Source: Paracoccaceae bacterium
Lineage (GTDB): Bacteria; Pseudomonadota; Alphaproteobacteria; Rhodobacterales; Rhodobacteraceae
Length of the DNA: 41,196 nt
Assembly (NCBI GenBank): GCA_020441385.1
Contig: JAGRMG010000234.1
Coordinates: 1-41,196, forward strand
Direction: 5' to 3'
Shown here: in pieces, positions 1-8,500 of the stretch
Layout of the letters: every line of letters begins with the position of its first letter
Numbering within the stretch: position 1 is the stretch's first letter
Notes under the pieces: model-generated
What the model was told of the DNA's origin: nothing
The model's database searches: none
The model's input: the letters and a program-made list of their open reading frames with translations, nothing else
Position numbers and translations under genes: made by a program

Positions 1-1
1 G

Positions 2-202
2 GGAATCGCAGACGGAGCCACGCTGGACCGCGACGCGGTGGCCTGCGACTGGCTGGCCTCGGACGTGGTGCGGACGGGCGGCGTGGTGCGCCTCACCCTG
101 ATCCTGCCGCACGGGCCGGACGCGCCGGAAGAGACGTTGTTCCCCGACCCGGTGACGCCGGGCGACGGGCCGGTAGTGCTTCCGGGAGGCGCGGCAGGCT
201 GA
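2..202 (+). CDS. 3' end of an unrecognised gene (partial)
   Basis: An open frame enters from the left edge and stops with TGA at 200-202, giving the last 66 residues of a protein. The visible part has a hydrophobic beta-like stretch (VVRLTLILPHGPD) followed by a proline- and glycine-rich acidic tail. I see no family motif. It is called coding because the frame has the codon bias of the neighbouring genes and is followed by a good hairpin terminator. The 5' end lies outside the window, so function cannot be judged. Confidence 0.5.
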   Translation, partial: GIADGATLDRDAVACDWLASDVVRTGGVVRLTLILPHGPDAPEETLFPDPVTPGDGPVVLPGGAAG

Positions 203-214
203 GGTGCAGATGGC

Positions 215-235
215 CGGGCGGGAAACACCCGCCCG
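215..235 (+). terminator. Hairpin terminator after the partial first gene
   Basis: A perfect 8-bp GC stem (CGGGCGGG / CCCGCCCG) closes a 5-base loop, AAACA. It starts 12 bases after the stop of the partial gene and is followed within a few bases by a short T run (CGTTTT at 239-244). This is the layout of an intrinsic terminator. Confidence 0.6.
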
Positions 236-264
236 TCACGTTTTGAAATCGTGTTTGAAGCGTT

Positions 265-280
265 TTCAACGACCGTTGAA
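265..280. promoter_or_regulatory. Perfect 7-bp dyad, operator-like
   Basis: TTCAACGACCGTTGAA has two perfect 7-bp arms around a 2-base centre. It lies in the non-coding stretch between the first terminator and the YbjN gene, so it could be a binding site for a dimeric repressor. No regulator gene sits beside it, and the assignment is structural only. Confidence 0.25.
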
Positions 281-376
281 TGCGGGAGCCCGACGCGGCT
301 GATCCGGGCCGCCAGACGACCGGCCACATCGCTGCCACACGCGAAAATCGTTTGCTGCAGATATCTCTGTCAAACT

Positions 377-434
377 GTGAAAATTTCCGTGTCAAGCTAC
401 ATACATACAGTGAAAATTTCCGTGTCAAGCTACA
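377..434. repeat. Tandem pair of 25-base direct repeats, 33-base period
   Basis: Two identical 25-base copies lie at 377-401 and 410-434. Each begins GTGAAAATTTCCG and ends TCAAGCTACA. A degenerate piece of a third copy (CTGTCAAACT) precedes the first at about 368. The repeats are much more AT-rich than their surroundings. Read on the minus strand each copy begins TGTAGCTTGACA. Repeated end sequences starting with TGT occur at the ends of IS21-family elements, so this may be a relic of a transposon end. No transposase is present, and that origin is a guess. Confidence 0.6.
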
Positions 435-525
435 CTGGCCTTGAGTATTTTTGACCAGAAAGAAGCACGGCCGGGTGTCGGATTTTGGGGTCCGGGCAGG
501 CTCGTCCACAACTTATTGTCGTTAT

Positions 526-631
526 CCCCAAGATTAGGGGTTGCCAGTTGGCCGGACACGCCGCACCATATCTGGTATGGGTGCGGGGGTTCACCCCGGC
601 TCCTAGAGCAGGCACCTAGCGCTTGGGCGCT
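526..631 (+). other. Cluster of short hairpins upstream of the YbjN gene
   Basis: Between 203 and 669 there is no convincing gene. Besides the terminator, dyad and repeats listed separately, the right half carries four small hairpins in a row. They are CCCC/GGGG at 526-540, CGCACCATA paired with TATGGGTGCG (one bulged G) at 562-585, GGGG-TTCA-CCCC at 586-597 and AGCGC-TTGG-GCGCT at 618-631. Such a run suggests a structured 5' leader or a small RNA, but I match it to no known RNA family. Confidence 0.3.
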
Positions 632-669
632 CAGCCGTCCTTGCCGCTAGAGCAAAACGAGGTGGCATC

Positions 670-1170
670 ATGGCCCTTTCCGAGCAGATTCTGGAAGACG
701 ACATTCACCCGATCGACATCGTGGAGCATCTGGCCGAGCATCACGACTGGGATTTCGACCGCATCGGCGACGACCAGATCGCGATGGCGGTGGAGGGCCA
801 GTGGCGCACCTATTCGATCACCCTGGCCTGGTCGGGCCATGACGAGACCCTGCGCCTGATCTGCACCTTCGAGATGGAGCCGCCCGAGGACCGGCTGGGC
901 GGTCTTTACGAGTTGATCAACGAGATGAACGACCAGTGCTGGGCCGGCACCTTCACCTATTGGGGCCGCCAGAAGCTGATGGTCTACCGTTACGGCCTGG
1001 TATTGTCGGGCGGGCAGGTGGCCGGCCCCGAGCAGATCGACACCATGATCACCGCCGCGGTGCTGGGCTCGGAACGTTATTATCCGGCGATCCAGCTTCT
1101 GGTCTGGGGCGGGCGCGAGCCGAAGGACGCGATGCAGGTCGCCATTGCGGAGGCCTACGGGCGGGCGTAA
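670..1170 (+). CDS. YbjN domain-containing protein
   Basis: This 166-residue protein fits the YbjN family (type III secretion chaperone-like fold). The family pattern is visible: an N-terminal amphipathic helix, then alternating beta strands (QWRTYSITLAWSGHDETLRL), then a long helix around LINEMNDQCWAGTF, and a second strand-helix half. It has no signal peptide and should be cytosolic. The biochemical role of the family is not settled; in enterobacteria YbjN affects motility and stress responses. The gene lies 39 bases before proC on the same strand, so the two are probably cotranscribed. The start is the first ATG of the frame, about 10 bases after a GAGG. The family call is by recognition of sequence and neighbourhood. 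Confidence 0.75.
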   Translation: MALSEQILEDDIHPIDIVEHLAEHHDWDFDRIGDDQIAMAVEGQWRTYSITLAWSGHDETLRLICTFEMEPPEDRLGGLYELINEMNDQCWAGTFTYWGRQKLMVYRYGLVLSGGQVAGPEQIDTMITAAVLGSERYYPAIQLLVWGGREPKDAMQVAIAEAYGRA

Positions 1171-1209
1171 GACCTTGCCCCGGACCTGGGAGACGCGGGA
1201 GGGGCAATC

Positions 1210-2025
1210 ATGGACATGTCGGATGTGGCCGATCGGGGGCTGTTGCTGCTGGGCTGCGGCAAGATGGGGTCGGCCATGCTGGGCGGCTGGCTGGCCGGCG
1301 GTCTGCCCCCCGGATCGGTCTGGGTGATCGACCCGGCGCCGTCCGATTGGGTGATGGCGCAGGACGTGCATGTCAACGCGCCGCTGCCGGAGAGCCCGGC
1401 CATCGTTCTGGTGGCGGTCAAGCCGCAGATGATGGGCGAGGCGCTGCCGGTGCTGAAGAAACTGGGCGGCGGGGGCACGCTGTTCGTGTCGGTGGCCGCG
1501 GGCACGCCGATCTCGGCCTACGAGGCGGTGCTGGGGGCGGCCACGCCGATCGTGCGGGCGATGCCCAACACCCCGGCCGCCATCGGGCGGGGCATAACCG
1601 CGCTGATCGGCAACGGGGCGGCCTCGCAGGCGGATATGGCGCTGGCCGAGACGCTGCTGGCGGCGGTCGGCCAGACCGTTCGGCTGGACGCGGAGGACCA
1701 GATGGATGCGGTGACGGGCGTCAGCGGATCCGGTCCGGCCTATGTGTTTCACCTGATCGAGACGCTGGCCGCCGCCGGCGAGGCGCAAGGGCTGAGCCCG
1801 GATCTGGCGTTGCGCCTGGCCCGGGCGACGGTGGCCGGGGCGGGGGCGCTGGCCGAGGAATCGCAGGAGGATCCCGCCCAGCTGCGCGTGAACGTGACCA
1901 GCCCGGGCGGCACTACGCAGGCCGCGCTGGAGGTGCTGATGGATGCCGAGACCGGGTTTCCCGCGCTGCTTGAGCGGGCGGTGGCCGCGGCGACCCGGCG
2001 GGCCCGGGAACTCGCGCATGGCTGA
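1210..2025 (+). CDS. proC: Pyrroline-5-carboxylate reductase
   Basis: ProC catalyses the last step of proline synthesis, reducing 1-pyrroline-5-carboxylate to proline with NAD(P)H in the cytosol. The 271-residue length is normal. An N-terminal Rossmann motif (LLGCGKMGSAML) binds the dinucleotide, VAVKPQMM and MPNTPAAIGRG are family signatures, and the C-terminal dimerisation domain carries the substrate-binding segment (DAVTGVSGSGPAYVF ... VTSPGGTT). A strong ribosome site (GGGAGGGG) precedes the ATG by 6 bases. Its stop overlaps the start of the CsaA-like gene by 8 bases, so the two are translationally coupled. Confidence 0.95.
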   Translation: MDMSDVADRGLLLLGCGKMGSAMLGGWLAGGLPPGSVWVIDPAPSDWVMAQDVHVNAPLPESPAIVLVAVKPQMMGEALPVLKKLGGGGTLFVSVAAGTPISAYEAVLGAATPIVRAMPNTPAAIGRGITALIGNGAASQADMALAETLLAAVGQTVRLDAEDQMDAVTGVSGSGPAYVFHLIETLAAAGEAQGLSPDLALRLARATVAGAGALAEESQEDPAQLRVNVTSPGGTTQAALEVLMDAETGFPALLERAVAAATRRARELAHG

Positions 2026-2356
2026 TCTGTCGTTTGAGGAGTTCGGGAAGGTCGATATTCGCGTCGGCACCGTGGTGCGCGCCGAACCCTATCCCGAGGC
2101 GCGCAAGCCCGCGATCAAGCTGTGGCTCGATTTCGGGCCCGATATCGGCGAGAAGAAAAGCTCGGCCCAGATCACCGCGCATTACGCGCCGGAGGCGTTG
2201 ATCGGCCGGCAGGTTCTGGCGGTGGTGAATTTCCCGCCGCGCCAGATCGGACGGTTCATGTCCGAGGTTCTGGTGCTGGGCCTGCCGGACGAGCATGGCG
2301 ATATCGTGCTGATCGGGCCTGACGCCGACGTGCCCGACGGCGGGCGCATGCACTGA
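2018..2356 (+). CDS. CsaA/EMAP-II-like tRNA-binding protein
   Basis: This 112-residue protein is a stand-alone tRNA-binding OB fold like Bacillus CsaA and E. coli YgjH. The typical opening is present (FGKVDIRVGTVVRAEPYPEARKP), as are the QITAHYAPEALIGRQV and VVNFPPRQIGRFMSEVL strands. CsaA proteins form dimers and have been described as tRNA-binding or chaperone-like. The ATG at 2018 is chosen because it starts the conserved domain and overlaps the end of proC. The frame is open further upstream, but that extension is only the out-of-frame tail of proC. Confidence 0.85.
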   Translation: MADLSFEEFGKVDIRVGTVVRAEPYPEARKPAIKLWLDFGPDIGEKKSSAQITAHYAPEALIGRQVLAVVNFPPRQIGRFMSEVLVLGLPDEHGDIVLIGPDADVPDGGRMH

Positions 2357-2373
2357 CGGGCGCGCGCCGGACC

Positions 2374-2598
2374 TCAGACTTCCTTGGGCCTGTCGCGCCG
2401 CTGGTCCCAGGCCGGATCGTCCCGCTTGATGCGCCGCGCCAGCCAGATGCCGGACGGCCAGGCCAGCACCACGCCCAGCGCGCCGCTGAGGGCGATGGCG
2501 ATCCAGTCGTAATAGCCGAGCGCGAAGGCGGCGATCAGGGCCGCGCCGGCGATGCAGGCGCCGCTCAGGACCGCCAGGTAGACGCGAAGCCGGTGCAT
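2374..2598 (-). CDS. Small two-helix inner-membrane protein
   Basis: This predicted 74-residue protein has two hydrophobic helices (about residues 7-30 and 32-53), followed by a charged cytosolic tail (ARRIKRDDPAWDQRRDRPKEV). It has no enzymatic motif. The start is chosen from a clear ribosome site, GGAAGGAGG, on the minus strand just before the ATG. The open frame extends upstream into tdk but loses the membrane-protein character there. It lies 68 bases downstream of tdk on the same strand and is probably cotranscribed with it. Function unknown. Confidence 0.6.
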   Translation of the reverse strand: MHRLRVYLAVLSGACIAGAALIAAFALGYYDWIAIALSGALGVVLAWPSGIWLARRIKRDDPAWDQRRDRPKEV

Positions 2599-2666
2599 GC
2601 CGGGCCTCCTTCCTGCGGTTGTTCCGGGTGTGGCGGGCAAACGCGCAAGACCCCGGCCCGGTTCCC

Positions 2667-3263
2667 TCAGACGGTACCGGAGGGGTGGTTGCCGACCGCC
2701 TCGCGCCAGTGCCGCCGGCACAGCGAGACATAGGTTTCGTTGCCCCCGATCTGGACCTGCCGGCCTGTGGTGAGCGCCCGCCCGGCGCTGTCGCGCCGGA
2801 TCACCATCGTCGCCTTGCGGCCGCAATGGCAGATGGTGCGCACTTCGCGCATCTCGTCGGCCAGCGCCAGCAGCGTCGCCGAACCGGGAAACAGCTCGCC
2901 GCGGAAATCCACCCGCAGACCGTAGCACATCGCCGGAACGCCGAGATCGTCGACCACGCGCGCCAGTTGCCAGACCTGCGCCGGTTCAAGGAACTGCGCC
3001 TCGTCCACGAAGATGCAGCCCAGCGGCCCGCGGGCGAGGCGGCGTTGCGTCATGGCGAACAGATCGTCGCCGGGGGCGAAGGTGTCGGCCTGCGCCGCGA
3101 TGCCGATGCGCGAGGCGATGCGCCCCGCACCGGCGCGCCCGTCGATCCGCGCGGTCAGCAGGTAGGTATCCATGCCGTGTTCGCGGTAATTGTGCGCCGC
3201 CTGCAAGAGCACGGTGGATTTGCCGGCATTCATCGTCGAATAATGGAAGTGGAGCTTGGCCAT
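2667..3263 (-). CDS. tdk: Thymidine kinase
   Basis: Type II thymidine kinase, which phosphorylates thymidine (or deoxyuridine) with ATP in pyrimidine salvage. The 198 residues open with the P-loop STMNAGKS at 9-16. The catalytic glutamate is E88 in FVDEAQFL. The structural zinc site is given by the CHC pair in RTICHCGRKA plus the late CRRHW. The family forms tetramers and is feedback-inhibited by dTTP. Length and all key residues are normal. Upstream lies a roughly 450-base region without genes, so its promoter is probably there, but I cannot place it convincingly. Confidence 0.95.
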   Translation of the reverse strand: MAKLHFHYSTMNAGKSTVLLQAAHNYREHGMDTYLLTARIDGRAGAGRIASRIGIAAQADTFAPGDDLFAMTQRRLARGPLGCIFVDEAQFLEPAQVWQLARVVDDLGVPAMCYGLRVDFRGELFPGSATLLALADEMREVRTICHCGRKATMVIRRDSAGRALTTGRQVQIGGNETYVSLCRRHWREAVGNHPSGTV

Positions 3264-3717
3264 GCCATCCCTCTAGCGCGCCGTCGCCGTGGTGAAAACC
3301 GGGTAATGGGGCGGGTTCGCGGCGCATCACGCGCGGCTGCGGTGCAAAAGGCGGGCGCGGAAAATGGCCGCCGTGACGGTGTTTTGGCGGAGTCCGGGCC
3401 GCAAGCGGACAGGGCCGCCATCGCGGCGCATCAATCCGGGACGAAACCGACCCTGGGGATGGACATGATGCGGCCCGCAATGGCGACGCCTGATGGCCAA
3501 AAAACGACCCTTTACCGCGACGTACCTCATGGGTGAAAACACCCTGCGGCACACTCTTTGACTGACGGAAAATTCCGCCCACCACTCACGAAATTCCCCT
3601 GATACCCAAGGGATAGCCAAATGTTCGCATATGGACTAGAAATCCTTAATGGGAAAACCATCGCGCCTTTCCCCTTCGTGCGGGCACGGGTGCAAGGCAA
3701 GGCCGGGGACAGTGAAC
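3264..3717. other. Intergenic region between tdk and an unknown gene
   Basis: This 454-base stretch separates two divergent genes and holds no convincing coding sequence. Its right half is AT-richer than the surroundings. Two small hairpins are visible: GGGTG-AAAA-CACCC at 3531-3544 and CGGAA-AA-TTCCG at 3566-3577. A TTGACT box at 3558-3563 could be a -35 element for the rightward gene, but there is no good -10 sequence 16-18 bases later. Nothing else is recognised. Confidence 0.4.
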
Positions 3718-4188
3718 ATGGCGGATGTCAGTGCCTATCTGAAGAAGCACACCGAGGCGCTGGTCAAGGATGTCGGGATCGAGGCCGCCTGCGCCATATC
3801 GGGCAAGTCCAAGGCGACGCTGGGGCGCTATTATTCGGATCATCCCGAACATGGCGACCGCTTCATGCCGGTGGACACGGTCGCGCGGCTGGAAGAGGCG
3901 GCGTCGTTTCCCCATGTCACCAGCGCGCTGGCCGATCTGCGCAAGATCACCCTGTCTTACGACGAGCGCAGGCCCAACGCGCCGAAACCCGGCGGGGTGA
4001 ATGCCGACGTGATCGAGTTGAGCCAGCGGTTCGCGATGCTGATGGCCGAATACAGCCAGGCGATCGAAGACGGCGTGATCACCGTGAACGAGGCCAAGCG
4101 GCTGCTGCGTGAAACCATGGCGTTGCAGCAGGTGCTGATCGACATGAAGCTGCACCTGGAAGAGGAAAAGGTCGAGCTTGGCGACTGA
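3718..4188 (+). CDS. Hypothetical DNA-binding-like protein
   Basis: This 156-residue soluble protein is mostly helical. Residues 1-65 contain a stretch that reads like a helix-turn-helix (IEAACAISGKSKATLGRYYS), followed by FMPVDTVARLEEAASFPHV, an arrangement reminiscent of phage CII-type regulators. The C-terminal half has a long amphipathic helix ending in an acidic coiled-coil-like tail (LHLEEEKVELGD). The start is the ATG after CGGGGACAGTGAAC; an in-frame upstream ATG at 3649 would add 23 low-complexity residues. It is monocistronic, with its own long upstream region. The regulator idea is an inference from shape only. Confidence 0.65.
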   Translation: MADVSAYLKKHTEALVKDVGIEAACAISGKSKATLGRYYSDHPEHGDRFMPVDTVARLEEAASFPHVTSALADLRKITLSYDERRPNAPKPGGVNADVIELSQRFAMLMAEYSQAIEDGVITVNEAKRLLRETMALQQVLIDMKLHLEEEKVELGD

Positions 4189-4254
4189 TCGCGGCGGTTC
4201 GGCCCCATCGGCCCGGCGCGCGACGCCAGCCGCGGGCGAATCACGGATCGCGAA

Positions 4255-5382
4255 TCACAGGTGCCGCCGGACCAGAACCGACCCCACCGAATAGCCCGCG
4301 CCGAATGAACAGATCAGCCCGAAATCGCCTTCGCGCAGGTCGTCGGAATACTTCGAGAACGCGATGATCGAACCGGCCGAGGACGTGTTGGCGTAATCCT
4401 GGAGGATGTTGGGCTGTTCGTCGCCCTCGGGCACACGGCCCAGCACCTTGCGGCCGATGAAATCGTTCATCGCCTTGTTGGCCTGGTGCAGCCACAGCCG
4501 CCTGAGATCGCCGCTTTCGATGCCTTCATCGGCCATGTGGCGGGCGATGTGCTGGCTGACCAGAGGCAGCACCTCCTTGAACACCTTTCGCCCGTTCTGC
4601 ATGAATTGCATGTCGCGGCGGTCGGCCAGGCCGTCGGGGCGGGTGCGCCGGAGAAAGCCGTTGTTGTTGCGGATGTTGTTGGAGAACTCGGTGGCGCAGC
4701 GGGTCGAGATTATCTCGAAATGCGGGCCTTTCGCGTCCTCGGCCCGCTCGATCAGGACGGCGGTGCAGACATCGCCGAAAATGAAGTGGCAATCGCGGTC
4801 GCGCCATTCCAGATGGCCCGAGCAGATCTCGGGGTTGACCACGAGCGCGGCGCGGATCGAGCCCGAGCGGATCATGTCGGCGGCGGCCTGGACGGCGAAC
4901 GTGGCCGACGAGCAGGCGACGTTCATGTCGAAGGCGAACCCCTCGATCCCGAGCAGGTTCTGCACCTCGATCGCCATGGCCGGATAGGCGCGTTCCATGT
5001 TCGAGGCGGCACAGATCACCGCATCGACATCGGCCGCGCCGCGCCCGGCCGCATCCAGCGCCCGGCGGGACGCGTCGAGCGCCATTTCGGCCATCAGCGA
5101 GGGTTCGCTGTCGTCGCGCTGGCGCAGGCGGGGGTGCATTACCTCCGGGTCGAGAATGCCGGACTTGTCGATGACGTGGCGCCGATGGATGCCCGACGCC
5201 TTGACGATGAATTCTTCCGAGGAATGTTCCATCGGGGCCGTGTCGCCCGCGGCGATGGCGGCGGCGTTGGCGGCGTTCCGGCGGTCGGCATAGGCGTTGA
5301 AGGCCTCGACCAGTTCGGCATTGGTGATGACCTGATCGGGGGTGAAGACCCCGGTGCCGGTGATGGCGGCTTTGTGGCTCAC
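4255..5382 (-). CDS. Beta-ketoacyl-ACP synthase III-like protein (long FabH type)
   Basis: A thiolase-fold ketosynthase of the FabH type, which condenses an acyl-CoA with malonyl-ACP. The triad is intact: C157 in NVACSSATF, H299 in LWLHQANKAMN and N332 in YANTSSAGS. At 375 residues it is about 55 longer than E. coli FabH (317). The extra length is mainly an insert after the first strand (about residues 28-95), typical of a separate alphaproteobacterial subgroup. It may therefore be a secondary or specialised initiation enzyme, so fabH is not assigned. The GTG start is chosen because it opens the conserved domain (VSHKAAITGTGVFTP) after an AGGGGA ribosome site. It lies downstream of carB on the same strand with its own promoter. 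Confidence 0.85.
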   Translation of the reverse strand: MSHKAAITGTGVFTPDQVITNAELVEAFNAYADRRNAANAAAIAAGDTAPMEHSSEEFIVKASGIHRRHVIDKSGILDPEVMHPRLRQRDDSEPSLMAEMALDASRRALDAAGRGAADVDAVICAASNMERAYPAMAIEVQNLLGIEGFAFDMNVACSSATFAVQAAADMIRSGSIRAALVVNPEICSGHLEWRDRDCHFIFGDVCTAVLIERAEDAKGPHFEIISTRCATEFSNNIRNNNGFLRRTRPDGLADRRDMQFMQNGRKVFKEVLPLVSQHIARHMADEGIESGDLRRLWLHQANKAMNDFIGRKVLGRVPEGDEQPNILQDYANTSSAGSIIAFSKYSDDLREGDFGLICSFGAGYSVGSVLVRRHL

Positions 5383-5413
5383 GTGTCGCGTTTCCCCTTT
5401 GGATCCGGCCGAA

Positions 5414-5440
5414 GTTATAGTCGGGGCCGCGCCGGGGCAA
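5414..5440 (-). promoter_or_regulatory. Candidate sigma-70 promoter of the FabH-like gene
   Basis: On the minus strand TTGCCC (5440-5435) is followed after 15 bases by TATAAC (5419-5414), five of six matches to the -10 consensus. The predicted leader is about 25 bases before the GTG at 5382. The spacing is slightly short. Confidence 0.45.
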
Positions 5441-5502
5441 GGGCCGGTTGCAGCGCCTGTGCCGGCCGGCACGCGCTGCCGGGCGGTTCGGACCTTTGGC
5501 AA

Positions 5503-5519
5503 GCCCGGCCGGGCCGGGC
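5503..5519 (-). terminator. GC hairpin after carB
   Basis: GCCCGG-CCGGG-CCGGGC forms a 6-bp stem with a 5-base loop, 17 bases past the carB stop. Only two T residues follow it on the minus strand, so it would be a weak intrinsic terminator or an mRNA 3' end. Confidence 0.3.
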
Positions 5520-5535
5520 GTTCGGGCGCGGTGGC

Positions 5536-8500
5536 CTATCCCTGCAACGCCTTTACCCCGACATCGCCTTCGGCCTGTGCCTTGATCGCCAGCGCGGCGG
5601 CGTGCGACCCGGCGGCGGTGGTGAAATAGGGGATGCGGTCGTAAAGCGCGACCGAGCGGATTTCCTTGCTGTCCTCGACCGCCTGCGCGCCTTCGGTGGT
5701 GTTCATCACCAGTTGCACGCCCCCGTCCTTGAGCATGTCGACGATGTTGGGCCGGCCCTCGTAGACCTTGTTCACGGTTTCGCAGGCCACGCCGTTCGCG
5801 GCCAGCCAGCCCTGGGTGCCGCTGGTCGCCACCAGCGAAAAGCCGAGCCCGATCAGCACCTGCGCGGCCTCGAGCATCAGCGCGCCCTTGTCGGTGTCCT
5901 TGATCGAGACGAAGGCGCAGCCCTCGCGCGGCAGGCTCATCCCGGCGCCCATCTGGGCCTTGAGGAAGGCGCGGGGAAAGTTGCGGTCCCAGCCCATGAC
6001 TTCGCCGGTCGAGCGCATTTCCGGCCCCAGCAGCGTATCGACGCCGGGAAAGCGTGCAAACGGCAGCACCGCTTCCTTCACCGAAAACCACGGCATGTCC
6101 GGGTCGGCCAGCGTCATCGGATCGGCCAGCGGCAGCACGGTGTCGTAATCGGCATCCGCGTCATAGGGCGGGCGCAGCGGGAAGGCCGACAGCTTCTCGC
6201 CGGCCATGACGCGGGCGGCGATCGAGGCGATGGCGCTGTCGGTGGCCTTGGCGACGAAGGGCACGGTGCGCGATGCGCGCGGGTTGACCTCGATCAGGTA
6301 GATCTCGCCGTCCTTGATGGCGAACTGCACGTTCATCAGCCCGACCACGTTCAGCGCCAGCGCCAGGGCGCGGGTCTGATCCTTGACGGTGCCGATCAGG
6401 TCGGCGGGCAGCGAATAGGGCGGCAGCGAACAGGCGCTGTCGCCGGAATGCACGCCGGCCTCCTCGATATGCTGCATGATGCCGGCGACATGCACGTCGG
6501 TGCCGTCGCAGATGGCGTCCACGTCCAGTTCCACCGCCCCGGCAAGGTAGCTGTCCAGCAGCACCGGGCTCTTGCCCGAGACCACGACCGCATCCGAGAT
6601 GTAGCGTTCGAGCTGGGCCTGGTCGCGCACGATCTCCATCGCGCGCCCGCCCAGCACATAGGAGGGGCGGATCACCAAGGGGAAGCCGATTTCGGCGGCG
6701 ATGGCAAACGCCTGGTCGTCGGTGCTGGCGATGCCGTTGCGGGGCTGTTTCAGGCCAAGCCGGTGCACGAGCTGCTGGAAACGCTCGCGATCCTCGGCAA
6801 GGTCGATCGCGTCCGGGGTGGTCCCCAGAATCGGGATGCCCTCGGCCTCGAGCGCGTTGGCCAGCTTCAGCGGCGTCTGGCCGCCGAACTGCACGATCAC
6901 CCCGTGCAGGGTGCCGTTCTCCTGCTCGACCCGCAGGATCTCCATCACGTGCTCGAAGGTCAGCGGTTCGAAATACAGCCGGTCGGAGGTGTCGTAATCG
7001 GTGCTGACGGTCTCGGGGTTGCAGTTGACCATGATGGTCTCATAGCCCGCGCCGGTCAGCGCGAAACAGGCGTGACAGCAGCAATAGTCGAATTCGATCC
7101 CCTGGCCGATCCGGTTCGGGCCGCCGCCCAGGATCACCACCTTCTTGCGCCCGCTGGGGCGGGATTCGCATTCGACCTCGCCCATCACCGGGGCCTCGTA
7201 GGTGGAATACATGTAGGGCGTCTGCGCCTCGAACTCGGCGGCGCAGGTGTCGATGCGCTTGAAGACGGCGACGACGCCGGCGGCGAGGCGCGCGGCGCGT
7301 ACCGCGGCCTCGTCCTGCCCGGTCAGGCGGGCCAGCCGCGCATCGCTGAAGCCCATCATCTTGAGGGCGCGCAGGCCCGTTTCGTCGCGCGGCAGCCCTT
7401 GCGCTGCAACCTGGGCTTCGGTCTCGACGATCTCGCGGATGCGGGCCAGGAACCAGGGGTCGAACATGGTGACGTTGTGAATCTCGTCATCGCCAAGACC
7501 GTGGCGCATGGCCTGGGCGATGGTGCGCATCCGGTCCGGGGTCTGCTGGCTGATGGCCTTGATCAGCGCCGCCTTGTCGGGCGCGCCGGGGATGGCCACC
7601 TCGTCGAACCCGGTCAGGCCGGTTTCCATGCTGGCCAGCGCCTTTTGCAGCGATTCGTGGATGGTGCGCCCGATCGCCATCGCCTCGCCCACCGATTTCA
7701 TCGCCGTGGTCAGGTTCGGGGTGGAGCCGGGAAACTTCTCGAACGCGAAACGCGGGATCTTCGTGACCACATAGTCGATGCTGGGTTCGAAGCTGGCGGG
7801 CGTGACGCGGGTGATGTCGTTGTCAAGCTCGTCCAGCGTATAGCCGACCGCCAGCTTGGCGGCGATCTTGGCGATGGGAAAGCCGGTCGCCTTGGAGGCC
7901 AGCGCGGACGAGCGCGACACGCGCGGGTTCATCTCGATCACCACCATGCGCCCGTCTTCGGGGTTGATCGCCCATTGCACGTTCGATCCGCCGGTCTCGA
8001 CCCCGATCTCGCGCAGAACGGCGATCGAGCCGTTGCGCATGATCTGGTATTCCTTGTCGGTCAGCGTGAGCGCAGGGGCGACGGTGATGGAATCGCCGGT
8101 ATGCACGCCCATCGGATCGACGTTTTCGATGGAACAGACGATGATGGCATTGTCGGCGGTATCGCGCACCACCTCCATCTCGAATTCCTTCCAGCCCAGC
8201 AGCGATTCGTCGATCAGGATCTGGCCCACCGGCGAGGCATCCAGCCCCGAGCGGCAGTAATGGATGTAGTCCTCGCGGTTATAGGCCACGCCGCCACCCG
8301 TGCCGCCAAGCGTGAAGGCGGGGCGGATGATGGCGGGCAGGCCGACGCTGTCCAGTTCGTCAAGCGCCATCTGCACGCCTGCGGCGACATCGCGGGTGCC
8401 GTTGGGCTTCTTTGGCGCCGTGACGATCGTGGCGCGCGGGTTCTGGAGGCCGATCCGCTCCATCGCCTCGCGGAACAGGCGGCGGTCCTCGGCCATCTCG

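Noticed and set aside
502..530. Two near matches to the DnaA box (TCGTCCACA and TTATCCCCA)
   Set aside because: Only two imperfect copies, with no AT-rich unwinding region or neighbouring origin genes; expected by chance.
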